A stretch of DNA of 64,000 nucleotides. Origin: Conchocele bisecta (Eukaryota; Mollusca; Bivalvia; Lucinida; Thyasiridae). Made by a program: the position numbers and the translations under genes. The stretch spans positions 68,253,188-68,317,187 of the forward strand of contig CM055278.1 of the NCBI GenBank assembly GCA_029237695.1, read 5' to 3'. Under the pieces are notes generated by a model. It searched no databases and was not told the origin of the DNA. It saw only the letters and a program-made list of their open reading frames with translations. Position 1 is the first letter of the stretch, and every line of letters begins with the position of its first letter. Positions 1 to 10,389 of this stretch are shown here, in pieces.

Positions 1-14
1 GATGACTTGGAGAG

Positions 15-261
15 CAGGGGGCCGTTTCACTAAACTTCGTACGACTAAAATGTTCGTAACTGCAAAATTATGATAGTCTGTAAATTTCACATTAACAATG
101 TTTTCTTGTAAATAATGAATGGATTTACATTTATTGAGCATAGGCTGCATATGCAGCCTATGCTCAATAAATGTAAATCCATCAATTGAAATTTACAGAC
201 GATATTAAATTTGCACTTACGAACAGTTTAGTCGTAATAAGTTTAATGAAACGGCCCCCTG
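15..261. mobile_element. Hairpin MITE with CAGGGGGCCG termini
   Basis: Nearly the whole unit folds back on itself. The outer arms begin CAGGGGGCCGTTTCACTAAA and are matched in reverse at 240-261. The centre at 119-182 is a perfect 64-bp palindrome. No coding sequence. The CAGGGG start is the kind seen in hAT-type nonautonomous elements, but I see no clean 8-bp target duplication, so the superfamily is open. Confidence 0.75.
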
Positions 262-282
262 CACCACATGTGTTTGAACTTG

Positions 283-494
283 GGCCCGATTCCCTATGGT
301 AATCTTCCTACGATTAAAATGTTCCTAACCCAAGTGCAAATTTAGGATCGAAATTTCAATTGATGGATTTGCATTATGTTCAATAATCCAATAATTGTTC
401 ACACGAAAACATTGTCAATGTGAATTTTACAGACTATAATAAGTTTGCACTTACGAACATTTTAATCGCACGAAGTTTAGTGAAACGGCCCCCT
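283..494. mobile_element. Second, damaged copy of the CAGGGGGCCG hairpin element
   Basis: The right end (tttagtgaaacggccccct) matches the element at 15-261. The interior shares 'acgattaaaatgttcc', 'ttacagactata' and 'gcacttacgaaca'. The left terminus is replaced by unrelated sequence (cccgattccctatgg), and the central perfect palindrome is absent. The two copies are adjacent, suggesting tandem insertion or one element landing near another. Confidence 0.6.
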
Positions 495-1003
495 AATGGT
501 CAGTTTGTTGGTGTCATATGTGTATTTTTGTGGATTTTGGGTAGATTTGGGTGAATTTCGTTGGTTTTTGGTAATTTACATAGTTTTGTGCAACTACTAA
601 TGCCCAATCATTACACAGAGCAGAAATCGTCAATTATGTACACATTCACCGTTATTAACTTTCGGGCCCCTTTTATACTGTCAAAATACCCACAAAGTCA
701 CAATTACCATACGTATACGTCTAACTAGCGGGAGGTGACGTAAATTGTATGTTGGTAACAATGCAACCAAACCACCAGATATACCGAAATAACCCATAAA
801 ACACCGAAATATTAACCGTTCTCCAAGGACATGTGTGCAGCCGCGGTCAAACATATACATTGGAACCCCTCTAAACCGAACACTTAGAACATACATATGT
901 GATCTTATTTTTGATGAACTTCTTCATTTATCTCGAGTGATAATGTCTGTCCGTGATCGCATAGCACACAACTATGTCTCAGACTGATCAAATGCCTGAT
1001 TTA
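495..1003. other. No gene seen; one pogo-like end fragment
   Basis: No convincing exon. Around 857-880 the sequence cattggaacccctctaaacc resembles one terminal repeat of the CAGT...CTCTCTAA element described at 1004-1072, without a partner end. The rest shows no repeat structure I can recognise. Confidence 0.4.
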
Positions 1004-1072
1004 CAGTGACACCTCTCTAATCCGGACACCATGGGGACCTCCCAGGGTGTCCGGTTTAGAGAGATTTCACTG
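1004..1072. mobile_element. 69-bp pogo/Tigger-like miniature element with TA target duplication
   Basis: The unit begins CAGTGACACCTCTCTAA and ends with the complementary TTAGAGAGATTTCACTG, leaving a loop of only about 15 bases. TA lies immediately on each side (1002-1003 and 1073-1074). CAGT ends with TA duplications are typical of pogo/Tigger members of the Tc1/mariner superfamily; the family call is inference. It is essentially two terminal repeats and nothing else. Confidence 0.7.
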
Positions 1073-1603
1073 TACTACTTACTGTATTTTCATCGCATCC
1101 GCTGGGCTCTTGTCTGTGACATCTGTAAGGAAATGTTGGTAGTAGATATTTCCCTTCTTCTTCCATTTATATGTCGCCAATTTGGCACCAAAACGATCGC
1201 CCAGTATCTGACTGTCGGTGGCATACGCGTGCTGTATATATATGGGACCGACATCGTCCGGTTTCTGTAGAGAAAGGTATACTTATATGAGACACGCCAT
1301 GGGATTTTTTACCTGAGGACATCTGCGTAATTTCCTGAAATACGTTTACAAAATTTACAATATATTCCGTAAATGGCGTGAAAAGTTGACAAAGCTTTCA
1401 GAGTACATGAGTAATAGGAAAATGTTGTCAACTATTTAATTTGTTCATGAAAATTATTGTAATGGTTTTAAACGTATTTAATTAAATTAAGCAGATGACC
1501 GAACAGAACAGAACAAAGCCTTTATTTGTAATATTCTCAGACCACACAGTGGTATACGAGTGCATACAAGTATAGAATAATTTGTATTATCAACAACAAA
1601 AAC
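1073..1603. other. No gene or repeat recognised
   Basis: About 530 bases of AT-rich sequence with no exon with splice sites and no internal repetition that I can see. Confidence 0.35.
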
Positions 1604-1897
1604 ATGGCGGACAATACATATGAATGCAAATATGTTGAAAACAGGATACTAATAATTTTGGCTGGAATAAATCGTGTGTTATCACCAATATTGAACATGA
1701 CTTTTGTAGAAAGAACGCAGTTGGGGATACATTTACAAGGATTGAGACTATGTGATGATGACGCAATGGGGCTGGTACAGTTAGTGTTTGGTGAGACATC
1801 CGAAACAGTTACTGGAAAAAAGGGCACGAACAAATTAAATAAACCACAAAAATCAAATGCGAATACAAGGCCGCGTACTGCATACAGCGAAACATGA
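1604..1897 (+). CDS. Candidate small ORF, 97 codons, unrecognised
   Basis: The ORF starts in a favourable context (A at -3, G at +4; reads MADNTYE) and ends in a basic, asparagine/lysine-rich tail. It does not lie in a repeat I recognise. Against it: the opposite strand is open for a similar length, no splice or poly(A) signal stands out, and the middle (ILIILAGINRVLSPIL) is merely hydrophobic. I do not recognise a family. It may be chance. Confidence 0.15.
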   Translation: MADNTYECKYVENRILIILAGINRVLSPILNMTFVERTQLGIHLQGLRLCDDDAMGLVQLVFGETSETVTGKKGTNKLNKPQKSNANTRPRTAYSET

Positions 1898-2776
1898 TGT
1901 AGAAATTTACAAGTAAAACTGTGTTATGCTGAAACTTAATGAAGACCTGTATTTCCAACATAAGACTGCTTAGCACGTCAAATACTGTAGGTTAGTGAAA
2001 CCAGCAAAGTCCCAATTCCACGACATTGTGTCCCACATCTAGAGATGACATATAGGGTTAGCGAATATACGTATATAGCACGATGACCGCTACCATCCTC
2101 ACATTAGGTCGAAAGTCGATAGCATGTGAGAATGCACTGTATCGTTGGGTGTATAAACAGCTATATTAGTTTAATGGTAACAAAGATATACCACTGGAGT
2201 TACATATCATTAGTGAATAGTTACCAATTGGTTAATTTGGCGAATGCAGGCAACAAACACAACGACACCATCCTGTGTCCTTGTGTTTGCCTTCTGAATT
2301 CGCGAATTCGTCTTTTGGTCACAGATACGTTGGTCAGGGCATATCATGATCTGTATAAAGCATCCATGATGTAACACATTCTCTATGAACAGTGTAGATA
2401 TTGATACATGAATTGTGATGTATTATAGCTTCCAGTATAAAAAAACAACAGCAACAAAAACAGTAACTTAAATTTAACCAACTTTAAGCTGTAACACAGT
2501 ACTGTAGATCATACTGTACATAATTCAAATGACTGCATTGTATACAGACTTGATATAACAGTCTTCGCGAACAGTGTGTACATGTATCTTGAGGTGTACA
2601 GAGATAATATATTTACAGTGGTACCTCTCTAAACCGGACAGTGAGATAATCATCTTGAGAGGTATCCTGGTAACACATATGAGATAATAATGCGTGTTCA
2701 TACTTGAAAAAGATATAAGTATGTCCCAAAATTGTTACATGCCTGATCATACTAATTCGCATGGCTTGTCTCAATT
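1898..2776. other. No gene seen; one pogo-like end at about 2616
   Basis: At 2616 a TA-flanked CAGTGGTACCTCTCTAA matches the terminal repeat of the 1004-1072 element, but no clear partner end follows. The rest is unremarkable AT-rich sequence. Confidence 0.35.
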
Positions 2777-2930
2777 ATGTGGCTGTGACTGGAGAAATGG
2801 GGCTTGTGGGATTTATGACCAGTGTAGCTCCCAAACAAATAGCACACTGCTGTATCCTTTTAGCGATATGTATTGCTTGTTAGAATCATGTTTCATTGAT
2901 GGAATGAACAGTGCATGCAAATAAAATAAC
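2777..2930. mobile_element. Half copy of the GGCTGTGACTGGAG element
   Basis: Begins atgtggctgtgactggagaa and continues through gaccagtgtagct to gatggaatgaacagtgca. Longer copies with both ends occur at 25564-26000 and 54610-54868. Here the right inverted end is missing. Confidence 0.5.
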
Positions 2931-3013
2931 CTTCCATTAATATATACGCACATCACTCTCATCTTATACTCACCTCAAGAGACCCAAACTATAACTTAGA
3001 TAAGGTCAGCTAT

Positions 3014-3950
3014 ACGGATGACATTTACTCTTTCATCTGTCGTTTATAGTATGTATATCTTTATAGCGGAGACTCGGCCATTATAAAATACGGTCACAAT
3101 AACAGCCATTCTGTCCTGGCATTTACTGATGAGCGAACAGCTTAATACATAGAGGATATTCCATCGTATATGTTGATGAGCGGGAAATAATACACGAGTG
3201 TGCGTCGGCTTCCGCGTAAGCAACGAGTGAGTGTAGCGAACGAGTTGCTTGCACGGACGCAGACGGACACAGTGTATTATTTCCGCTATTCAAACATGTA
3301 CGATGGAATATCCTATTCATTACACTTCCACTGCGGATATATATGCACATTTAGTCTATTTTTTAGATAATCAATGAATTGTGATCTGCGCATGAATAGT
3401 TATACAATGACGTGTTTTCCCGTGTTTTGTCAAATGTGACGTCATGTAAACTTTTTGAAATCCAGATTGCTCAGCTGTTTCTATGAGCCATATATATTTG
3501 AGTGCATGTTTGTAATGTGTTCAATCACATTAACATTCTAGATTAGTCGAGACCCTTTCCAAATTTTCAAATAACTTTATTTTGACTGTAATAAAAATTA
3601 AACATTTTGCATGGTAGCTCGTGGTTTCCAAGAAAACAGGCACGCAATTACGGGTGTTCTCGTCACGGTGTATTATTTGTAAGGTGTTGATTACGAGTTT
3701 TCTCTCACAGCGAAACCCGTGCAAATAATTTTCAAGAGTGTAATAATTCGCAGTTCTGTTAAAATAAATTTACAATAATAAACATGTAAATATACATACA
3801 TTGACGGATTACCCTTTTATTCATGTTTTATTCGCAACACGCGAGGACAGAACGGACTGTTATTATGACAATATTTTATAATGGCCTTGTTTAAGCTATA
3901 AAGATACAGATACTACAAAATACATATGAAATAGTAAAAGTCATCCGTTG
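3014..3950. mobile_element. 0.94-kb inverted-repeat element
   Basis: Left arm (3014-3120, ACGGATGACATTTACTCTTT) and right arm (3838-3950) are imperfect reverse complements, sharing the motifs ccattataaaata, caataacag and ttctgtcct. No transposase. Related arm sequence recurs at about 31140-31290 inside the inner palindrome, so the family is multi-copy. It contains the separate hairpin at 3149-3322. Confidence 0.55.
3149..3322. repeat. 174-bp hairpin nested in the 3.0-3.9 kb element
   Basis: ggatattccatcgtatatgt at the left is matched in reverse by acatgtacgatggaatatcc at the right. Inside these arms, gcgggaaataatacac pairs with gtgtattatttccgc. The tip contains gcaacgag facing ctcgttgc-type bases. 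It looks like a short foldback element inserted in a larger one. Confidence 0.6.
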
Positions 3951-4149
3951 CATGGGGGAAATTCAGGGGGCCGGAAATCGTCGAGCCGCGGCATAACATA
4001 CATGTATTGATAGTTCAACCAGATTTTACCACAAATTCTGCAGTGTAGCCGATTAAATCTGATAATACGCTATTATTAGTGTAGCCCGATACGGGTAAGC
4101 GATTGGCTTAGAGTGTATATAGGGTGAACCATAATAACAAGTGTTGAAG

Positions 4150-5035
4150 ATCCTTATGGGGTCGTATGGATCTACAGTGTTTTCACATGATGGTGTTATG
4201 GTATGTATGGATCTACAGCGTGTTCACATGATGGTGTTATGGCATGTATGGATCTACAGTGTTTTCACATGATGGTGTTATGGCATGTATGGATTTACAG
4301 TGTTTTCACATGTTTTGATTGTGTTGTGGCATGTATGTATCTACAGTGTTTTCATATGATGGTGTTATGGTATGTATAGATCTACAGTGTTTTCGCATGA
4401 TGGTGTTATGGCATGTATGGATCTACAGTGTTTTCGCATGATTTGATTGTGTTGTGGTATGTATGGATCTACAGCGTTTTCACATTCACCTGATGGAAGT
4501 ACAGCGTTTTCACATGATGGTGTTATGGTATGTATGGATCTACAGCGTTTTCACATGATGGTGTTATGGCATGTATAGATCTACAGCGTTTTCACATGAT
4601 GGTGTTATGGCATGTATGGATTTACAGTGTTTTCACATGTTTTGATTGTGTTGTGGCATGTATGTATCTACAGTGTTTTCATATGATGGTGTTATGGTAT
4701 GTATAGATCTACAGTGTTTTCACATGATGGTGTTATGGCATGTATGTATCTACAGCGTTTTAACATGATGGTGTTATGCTATGTATAGATCTACAGTGTT
4801 TTCACATGATGGTGTTATGGCATGTATGGATCTACAGTGTTTTCACATGATGGTGTTGTGGTATGTATAGATCTACAGTGTTTTCACATGATGGTGTTGT
4901 AGTATGTATATATCTACAGTGTTTTCACATGATGGTGTTGTGGTATGTATATATCTACAGTGTTTTCACACGATGGTGTTGTGGTATGTATAGATCTACA
5001 GTGTTTTCACATGATGGTGTTGTGGTGTGTATAGT
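4150..5035. repeat. 41-bp minisatellite, about 21 copies
   Basis: The unit reads roughly gtatggatctacagtgtttt followed by cacatgatggtgttatg. Starts of 'tctacag' are spaced 41 bases (4171, 4212 and on). A few units carry an internal variant (tgttttgattgtgttgtgg), giving a higher-order pattern. The short open frames here come only from the repetition. Confidence 0.9.
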
Positions 5036-5045
5036 TGAAAAGGTT

Positions 5046-5370
5046 AACGGTACATGCCCACTCTGTAGGCACAATATGTTCTTTATAGGAATTAAATAAG
5101 TGTATAATTGTGTCACTATTCCACCAGTTCTAAAACTTACGAGAGCCCGCTATACAGATATAATCATTTAGTAATATTTAGTTTACTGATAGTGACTCGC
5201 GGTGGTATCAGGCTATTTTCATATGCAAATGAGGAATGATATTGTTTAATTATTTATTCTAAGTAAATGCGTCAGCTGAAAAAATAATATTTTCGACAGA
5301 TTATAAAGTACGATCATTGCACATCAAAACATAAATACAGAGAATAAATAGTAATACATAAGAAAATAGA
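5046..5370 (-). mobile_element. Truncated TTAA-type MITE
   Basis: Starts GGTACATGCCCACTCTGTAG and runs through the family's second half (ttataggaattaaataagtg, tagcgggctct-type segment, tgactcgcggtggtatcagg), in reverse orientation to the complete copy at 10719-11231. The other terminus is missing; the copy stops near the 3' side of the 5406-5897 exon. Confidence 0.65.
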
Positions 5371-5405
5371 GATTAAACAGTAAAAACAAAAACATGGGTA
5401 CGTAC

Positions 5406-5897
5406 AATTAGCAATTGAGACATCGCTAATTGCGGTATTCCTCCTATTGAATGCTTCCATACACGACACATATCAGTTTCAATTGGCGACGAATCTGAAT
5501 GTCGACTCCATGTGCAGTTTCCATCCAACGTGTCCGGTGGTTTTGACTCTGTTATTGAGTTTAAGGATACGGCTGTCAACACGTCTGATTCGTCTTCGCT
5601 GCCAGACGTATACCCCGAGTCGTCTCGCTTTAAATCTTTTTCCGACACATGTTTACCGCGAGTTAGCAGCGGCCCCTGCCTTTGGATATCATTATCATTA
5701 CTATTGTTGCCGTTGCTCTTCATATTGTCATCATTTGGGCTGACACAGGAGTATGCTTCCGCGTTTGACGTGTCTAACATTGCTTCAGCTACATTGTGTT
5801 TCTGGTCGATGTGCATTTCCTCATCAAATGTGGCATAACGGCGAACTTTCACCGGTTTCTGCTTACCTATGTCCCCTAATCTGCGCTTTCCTACCAT
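5406..5897 (-). CDS. Probable first exon of an unrecognised gene with DSGYTS degron
   Basis: 164 codons from ATG at 5897 to a possible donor (ATT|GTACGT) in phase 0; without splicing the frame stops ten codons later at 5373. Residues 4-20 hold a bipartite basic nuclear signal (KRR, then KVRR). Residues 93-98 read DSGYTS, exactly the beta-TrCP phosphodegron pattern DSGxxS, followed by an acidic SEDESD run. The rest is low complexity, rich in Asn, Asp and Ser, so probably disordered. The only candidate acceptor upstream (gtgtgcag) is poor, so I favour ATG 5897 as the start. A canonical kB-type site lies about 0.7 kb upstream at 6619. An IkB-like N terminus is one possibility, but no ankyrin repeats are seen to the left. 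Function is not established. Confidence 0.5.
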
Positions 5898-5939
5898 GTT
5901 GTTGGTTGTCAAGCTGCACACTATCAAATGTATCTGATA

Positions 5940-6590
5940 ATTCAGTTATATCGTACAATTAACGAGTTCACTTGCACTGAAGGTCGTTTTTCAATGTTCT
6001 TGTATTCGAACGTCGGTTGTTTCCTTAATAAGCAATATGTCACAGCTAGATCATGGTTCGTCCGCATGTATGAGGAGATAAAGCTCGGAGTATCGATCGG
6101 ATGCGGATGCACGTGATCTAACTGTGGCATCACATCCTCATGTCCATACATTCCACATGTGCTGTGTAAATACAGAAACACACCTGTATCAAAGATAACA
6201 CTTGATAATGTCCAGTTGGTACATGTAAATTATAATATTGTGTCCGTTTCTGCAAGGCTATCGAAGACGACCATACACGGAATATCAATAATCAGGACAT
6301 AGTAGATTATTTCAGAGTCGATATTCAAAGTATAAACCTGTGTGACTGCTGCATGCAACTATATATTAATTATAACCAACTTTTAAGCAAACACCCGCCT
6401 CCTCTTTTAAAACAAAAAATATCCACAAGCTTTACTTCCGCTTTCGTCCGTTATATATATGTGCACATTGTGAAACTACTTATCAAGGTTTATACTATAC
6501 TACGTCCAATAATGTACAACAATATGCTATTGTAGATATACATCATACGAAGGTTAATTATTTTATCGAGATAGCGTACGTTGGTTAGAA
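5940..6590. other. Upstream flank of the 5406-5897 exon; no gene seen
   Basis: Presumed 5' region of the minus-strand exon. Short open frames on both strands have no splice or family support. No clear TATA box; no recognised repeat. Confidence 0.3.
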
Positions 6591-6591
6591 T

Positions 6592-7672
6592 CAGGGTTGG
6601 CCGGGAAATACCGGGGGCGGGAATTCCCGGCGGTATTTCCCGTCGTAATAGTTAATTAAACAACCAACAACTTAATAATTAGATATAGGGGTTAATTACA
6701 ATGTATAGATCTGTTTCATTCCCAACTAGGGGTACTCATCAGGTGGAATATTTGGCAACCATGATATTTATATTTTGGTTGTATTATTTTTTTGTAAATT
6801 ACTGCTAGATACAATTCACAAGGATAACGTCATCATGATCAGACTATGTTTAGACAACAGGCTGTTAATTGTCAACCTTCTCCCACACTAATAGTCGGTA
6901 TCAAGAAATGAGAATAAATGTCTTATATGACTGACAATGTACTGTTGTTTTATGCTTTGCATTTGTATTACTTATTTGCATTATTATTATGACATTTATT
7001 TAACTTGAAGACTACGGGCCACGATGGTACGTATGAGATACAGTACCTAAAATCGCTAAAATTAACCAAAAGCCTACTAACGTCTACTTATTTGCATGTA
7101 CATTGATGATACTTTAATATACTTTAATAAACCATCATACTGTGACAACAGGCTGTTAATTGTCAGCCTTCTCTCACACCTTTTGTGTCATACTGTATAA
7201 TAATAACCCAGGTGGTCTGTATATGGTCATGTCAAGTTGTAAAACAATTACACTTACACTATGTACACTGTATATGGATTATCCCTGTTATCAACAGGGA
7301 TTTTCTCAAAATTCCAAAAGCAGCTTTTATTAGTGGCAGTTTACTATAGTAATGAGGGGTGTTCTCATATACAATAAAATAGACAGTTGGCAAATACTAC
7401 AGGAAGAAAATTGTCTAGAAAATAATGATGTTTTTTTCTCTAAATAAACTTATTATTTCTTTTTTTATTGCAGAATGTTTTACCTGTAGGCTTATCAGTC
7501 TACACAGATATAAACCATAGTAGATATAAGGGAATATAGAGACTCATCCTGACATTTTGGAATGAAAAAGTCCACCATGATTCATATTTCCCGGTATTTC
7601 CCAGTATTTCCAGCCGTCCTGGGAAATACTCTTATTTCCCGGGAAATATAATATATAGCATACATCCTTGAT
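6592..7672. mobile_element. Possible 1.1-kb nonautonomous element with GGGAAATAC-rich ends
   Basis: The left end reads CAGGGTTGGCCGGGAAATAC followed by a GC-rich palindromic stretch. The right side (7590-7650) again carries cccggtatttcccag and tcctgggaaatactc. Two copies of gacaacaggctgttaattgt (6853 and 7143) lie inside. CAGGGTTGGC starts are common for hAT-type elements, but the right terminus is degraded and no target duplication is visible. Confidence 0.4.
6619..6628. promoter_or_regulatory. Canonical kB-type site GGGAATTCCC
   Basis: A ten-base palindrome that fits the Rel/NF-kB consensus GGGRNYYYCC. It is 722 bases upstream of the ATG of the 5406-5897 exon and sits inside a probable transposable element. 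A chance match is quite possible; functional use is inference. Confidence 0.25.
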
Positions 7673-7724
7673 TCAGTTAAATAACAATTGTACAGATCCC
7701 CCCGTAGAATTCTTTTTTTTATTA

Positions 7725-7800
7725 ATACGTTCCCACGAAATAACAATTCGTTCCCTTAATTTAATAATTCGTTCCCACGAATTAACAATTCGTTCCCTCA
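7725..7800. repeat. Short array of 'aattcgttccc' units
   Basis: About three units of cgttcccacgaattaacaat-type sequence. The wording resembles the larger cgttcccacgagatagc satellite at 14.8 and 19.5 kb, suggesting a related but diverged family. Confidence 0.5.
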
Positions 7801-7973
7801 ATATTTAAACACAAGTAAACTCAATTATATCGCACTCCTATTTTAATATACATGTGCATGTGTGTATTTATATATTTTATAAGTGGTAAGTAAGTACACT
7901 TGATATATTAGAGCGTTCATATCTCTCAACACAATGCAATAAGGTCGCGACAGGGTACTTATATTACCACGTC

Positions 7974-8742
7974 CACAGGCGCTCCGGCATGTTGATAGGA
8001 TAGTGTATTATACTTTTTTAGACATTTAGAACAAATGTAGTCATTCTATAGACAATGTATAAAACTACATTTTATTTTTCTACATGTCTAAACTAGAAAA
8101 TGTGTTCATAGAACACGGATGCCCCACATATCGCTTTGATATTAAACGAGGAAAAATTCCAAGTCCAAAAGGGGAGATAATCCATGATCCGGAGGTCGAA
8201 TAAAAAATCGAAATAAACTGTGCACATCTACTCATCATAAGGAAGCTACATACCAAGTTGTAGGTATGTAGGTATTACGGTTTAAAAGTTTTACAAGTTA
8301 CACGCCAACATTGGAAAATGCTGAGTCGAAAAGGGGGAGTTAATACATGACCCGGGGGTTGAATAAAAATCGAAATAAACTTTGCGCATCTACTCATCAT
8401 AAGGAAGCTAAAAACCCAGTTTCAGGTGTGTAACTATTAGGGTTTAAAAGTTTCACGAGTTACAAGCTAAAATTGGAAAATTCTACGTCGAAAAGGGGGA
8501 GATAATCCATGATCCGGGGATCGAATCAAACATCGATATAAACTCGCTTCAAATCATCATAAGGAGGTTACATACCAAATTTCTGGTCGGGTTTAAAGGT
8601 TTTACGAGTTACAATGATGGTGACGGTCGGAAGGACGGTCGGACAAGGGTAACACTAAATGCCCCCCCCCCCACCCCTCCACTAACGTGATGGGGCATAA
8701 AACGTATAATACACTATCCTATCAACATGCCGATTGCCTGTG
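7974..8742. mobile_element. 769-bp DNA transposon with exact 8-bp target duplication
   Basis: Termini are CACAGGCGCTCCGGCATGTT at the left and its near complement ending GATTGCCTGTG at the right. ACCACGTC flanks both ends exactly (7966-7973 and 8743-8750). The arms extend through gataggatagtgtattatac. No transposase. The interior carries about three diverged units of roughly 170 bp (next feature). Eight-base duplications fit hAT and a few other superfamilies; the superfamily is inference. A shorter relative is at 11978-12145. Confidence 0.8.
8145..8640. repeat. About three diverged units of roughly 170 bp carried inside the transposon
   Basis: Each unit has gataatccatgatccgg, aaatcgaaataaactg, atcatcataaggaagct and ggtttaaaagttttac in the same order. 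The last is followed by gacggtcggaaggacggtcg and a run of C, an ending I associate with a widespread mollusc repeat (from memory). The transposon therefore seems to carry a tandem repeat as cargo. Confidence 0.6.
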
Positions 8743-8750
8743 ACCACGTC

Positions 8751-9268
8751 AAATGTATTAATTTACTAAGTATTGTATATGTACAACGTCTCTTCAAACA
8801 AACTATGTATTATAAACATCTTCAACTTCCGTGTCTGAACATTAAATAGTTCGTCTTCGCAAATTGACTGCTACATAATAATTCCACAAGTCTGTGGACA
8901 CTTTCTATATGGAGAAGTAACAATAATAACATGTAATATGTTCCAGTAGACACACAAACTATAATGTACTATCAAACACTTCACGTTATGCGAGATCGAT
9001 CGCATTTGGACACCTGCCAACACAAATAGCAAGGTTGATAAGACACAGGGGAATAACGCTTAGCAGGGATGGACATTTTTTAACATTTACATAATTAAGA
9101 CTTTGACTTTACGGCGATTTACGGAAATTACTATACATTTTGAAAACGTATTACATGAAATTGCGCAGATGTCCGAAGGGACAAAACCACATGGCGTGTC
9201 TCCATATTGGTTTATACGTTTACACATAGTGAGGGACATGTAACCTTTATACCATCCTCTGGTATGTG
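8751..9268. other. No gene or repeat recognised
   Basis: About 520 bases without exon signals or visible repetition. Confidence 0.35.
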
Positions 9269-9272
9269 TTAA

Positions 9273-9478
9273 CCCTTAGACTGCTGAGCACGAACATTTT
9301 CGTCAGCTGATGCTTTATAGTTTGCCTTCTTTCTCAATAAAGACATGGTTTGACAGTACTTTAGAATTATTTCCACTGGAAATGATTCTAAAATGCTATC
9401 AAACCATGTTTTTGATGAGAACAATCGAAAATAAAAAATAAACAGCAGATGACAACATTTAATTCGACAGTGTAAGGG
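9273..9478. mobile_element. 206-bp piggyBac-like MITE with TTAA duplication
   Basis: Begins CCCTTAGACTGCTGAGCACG and ends with CGACAGTGTAAGGG; TTAA is on both sides (9269-9272, 9479-9482). Inside, ggtttgacagtactttagaa and a matching reverse arm form a long hairpin. TTAA duplications with CCCT ends are characteristic of piggyBac. Confidence 0.7.
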
Positions 9479-9485
9479 TTAATCA

Positions 9486-9960
9486 CACGAGTTGTGTTGT
9501 AGGTGGATATTTGTTTTCGGAATTTCCTTGATCTACTTACGGTTTTCTAGGAACGGGGATTTTTAGTTCAGCAATACCTGGTAGGTTAATACCTCATTAG
9601 GCCATACCATATCTTTATCAAAACCTTCCTACGTATCCGGTAAAAACAAACAAGCCTTTGAACAAAAAAACGAAGGTAAATGTATGTTAAACACTTCCTC
9701 AATCCTTTTCAGGGTTAAACACGAGTTGTGTTGTAGGTGGATATTGGTTTTCGGAATTCCTTTGATCTACTTACGGTTTTCTAGGAACGGGGAGTTTTAG
9801 TTCAGCAATATCTGGTAGGTTGATAACTCATTAGGCCATACCATATATTTTCTATGTTAAGCGTCAACCCAGTTGATCAAAACCTACCTACGTATCCGGT
9901 AAAAACAAACAAGGCTTTGAACAAAAAACGAAGGTATATTTATGTTAAAAACTTCCTGAA
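9486..9960. repeat. Direct duplication, two units of about 235 bp
   Basis: The segment from cacgagttgtgttgtaggtg through ttacggttttctaggaacgg to cgtatccggtaaaaacaaac occurs twice head to tail, with only scattered differences. It appears to be recent. The remainder to 10140 shows nothing notable. Confidence 0.8.
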
Positions 9961-10141
9961 CCCGTTGCGGGGTTGAGTAAGTTTTTAGCATAAATTTAAA
10001 TTTCAGCCAGCAAACTTTAGAAATAAATAAGAAAAAAATACTTTTATTAAGCTTATTAAGTGGACATTCATGAATGGATTTAATACTTGCACAATTCCCC
10101 CAATCCGTGTTCATATTACTTCACCAGTAAATAGTGTAAAA

Positions 10142-10389
10142 CAGTGGCGGATCCAGGATTTCACCAAGTGGGGGGGGGGGGGGGGGGCACATGGAACTTG
10201 AACAAGGTATGCTCGTTAGTGGACTGAGCGGAGCGAGGGAGTTGGCTAGGGGAGTCCAGGGCATGCCCCCGGATTTTTTTTAATTGAGGAAGCCATTTCA
10301 TGCATTCCACTGCATTTTTTATAGCATTTGTTCAATATTTCGTAAAAATAAATATTAAAAAAAAATCGGGATTTCTGAATCCGCCTCTG
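10142..10389. mobile_element. hAT-like MITE with CAGTGGCGGATCCAG end
   Basis: The left end CAGTGGCGGATCCAGGATTT and the right end TCTGAATCCGCCTCTG are inverted. The interior has a long G run and the phrase ggactgagcggagcgaggga. This terminal sequence is widespread in animal hAT nonautonomous elements. No exact 8-bp duplication; 'gtaaaa' lies near both ends. Confidence 0.65.

Noticed and set aside
4150..5035. Possible CRISPR-like repeat array.
   Set aside because: Units are contiguous with no unique spacers and the DNA is eukaryotic; it is a minisatellite. The same applies to 14850-15525, 47370-48395 and 48990-49717.
4863..5099. 78-codon ORF over the 41-bp minisatellite.
   Set aside because: Three units of 41 bp give a 123-base frame repeat; the open frame is a by-product.
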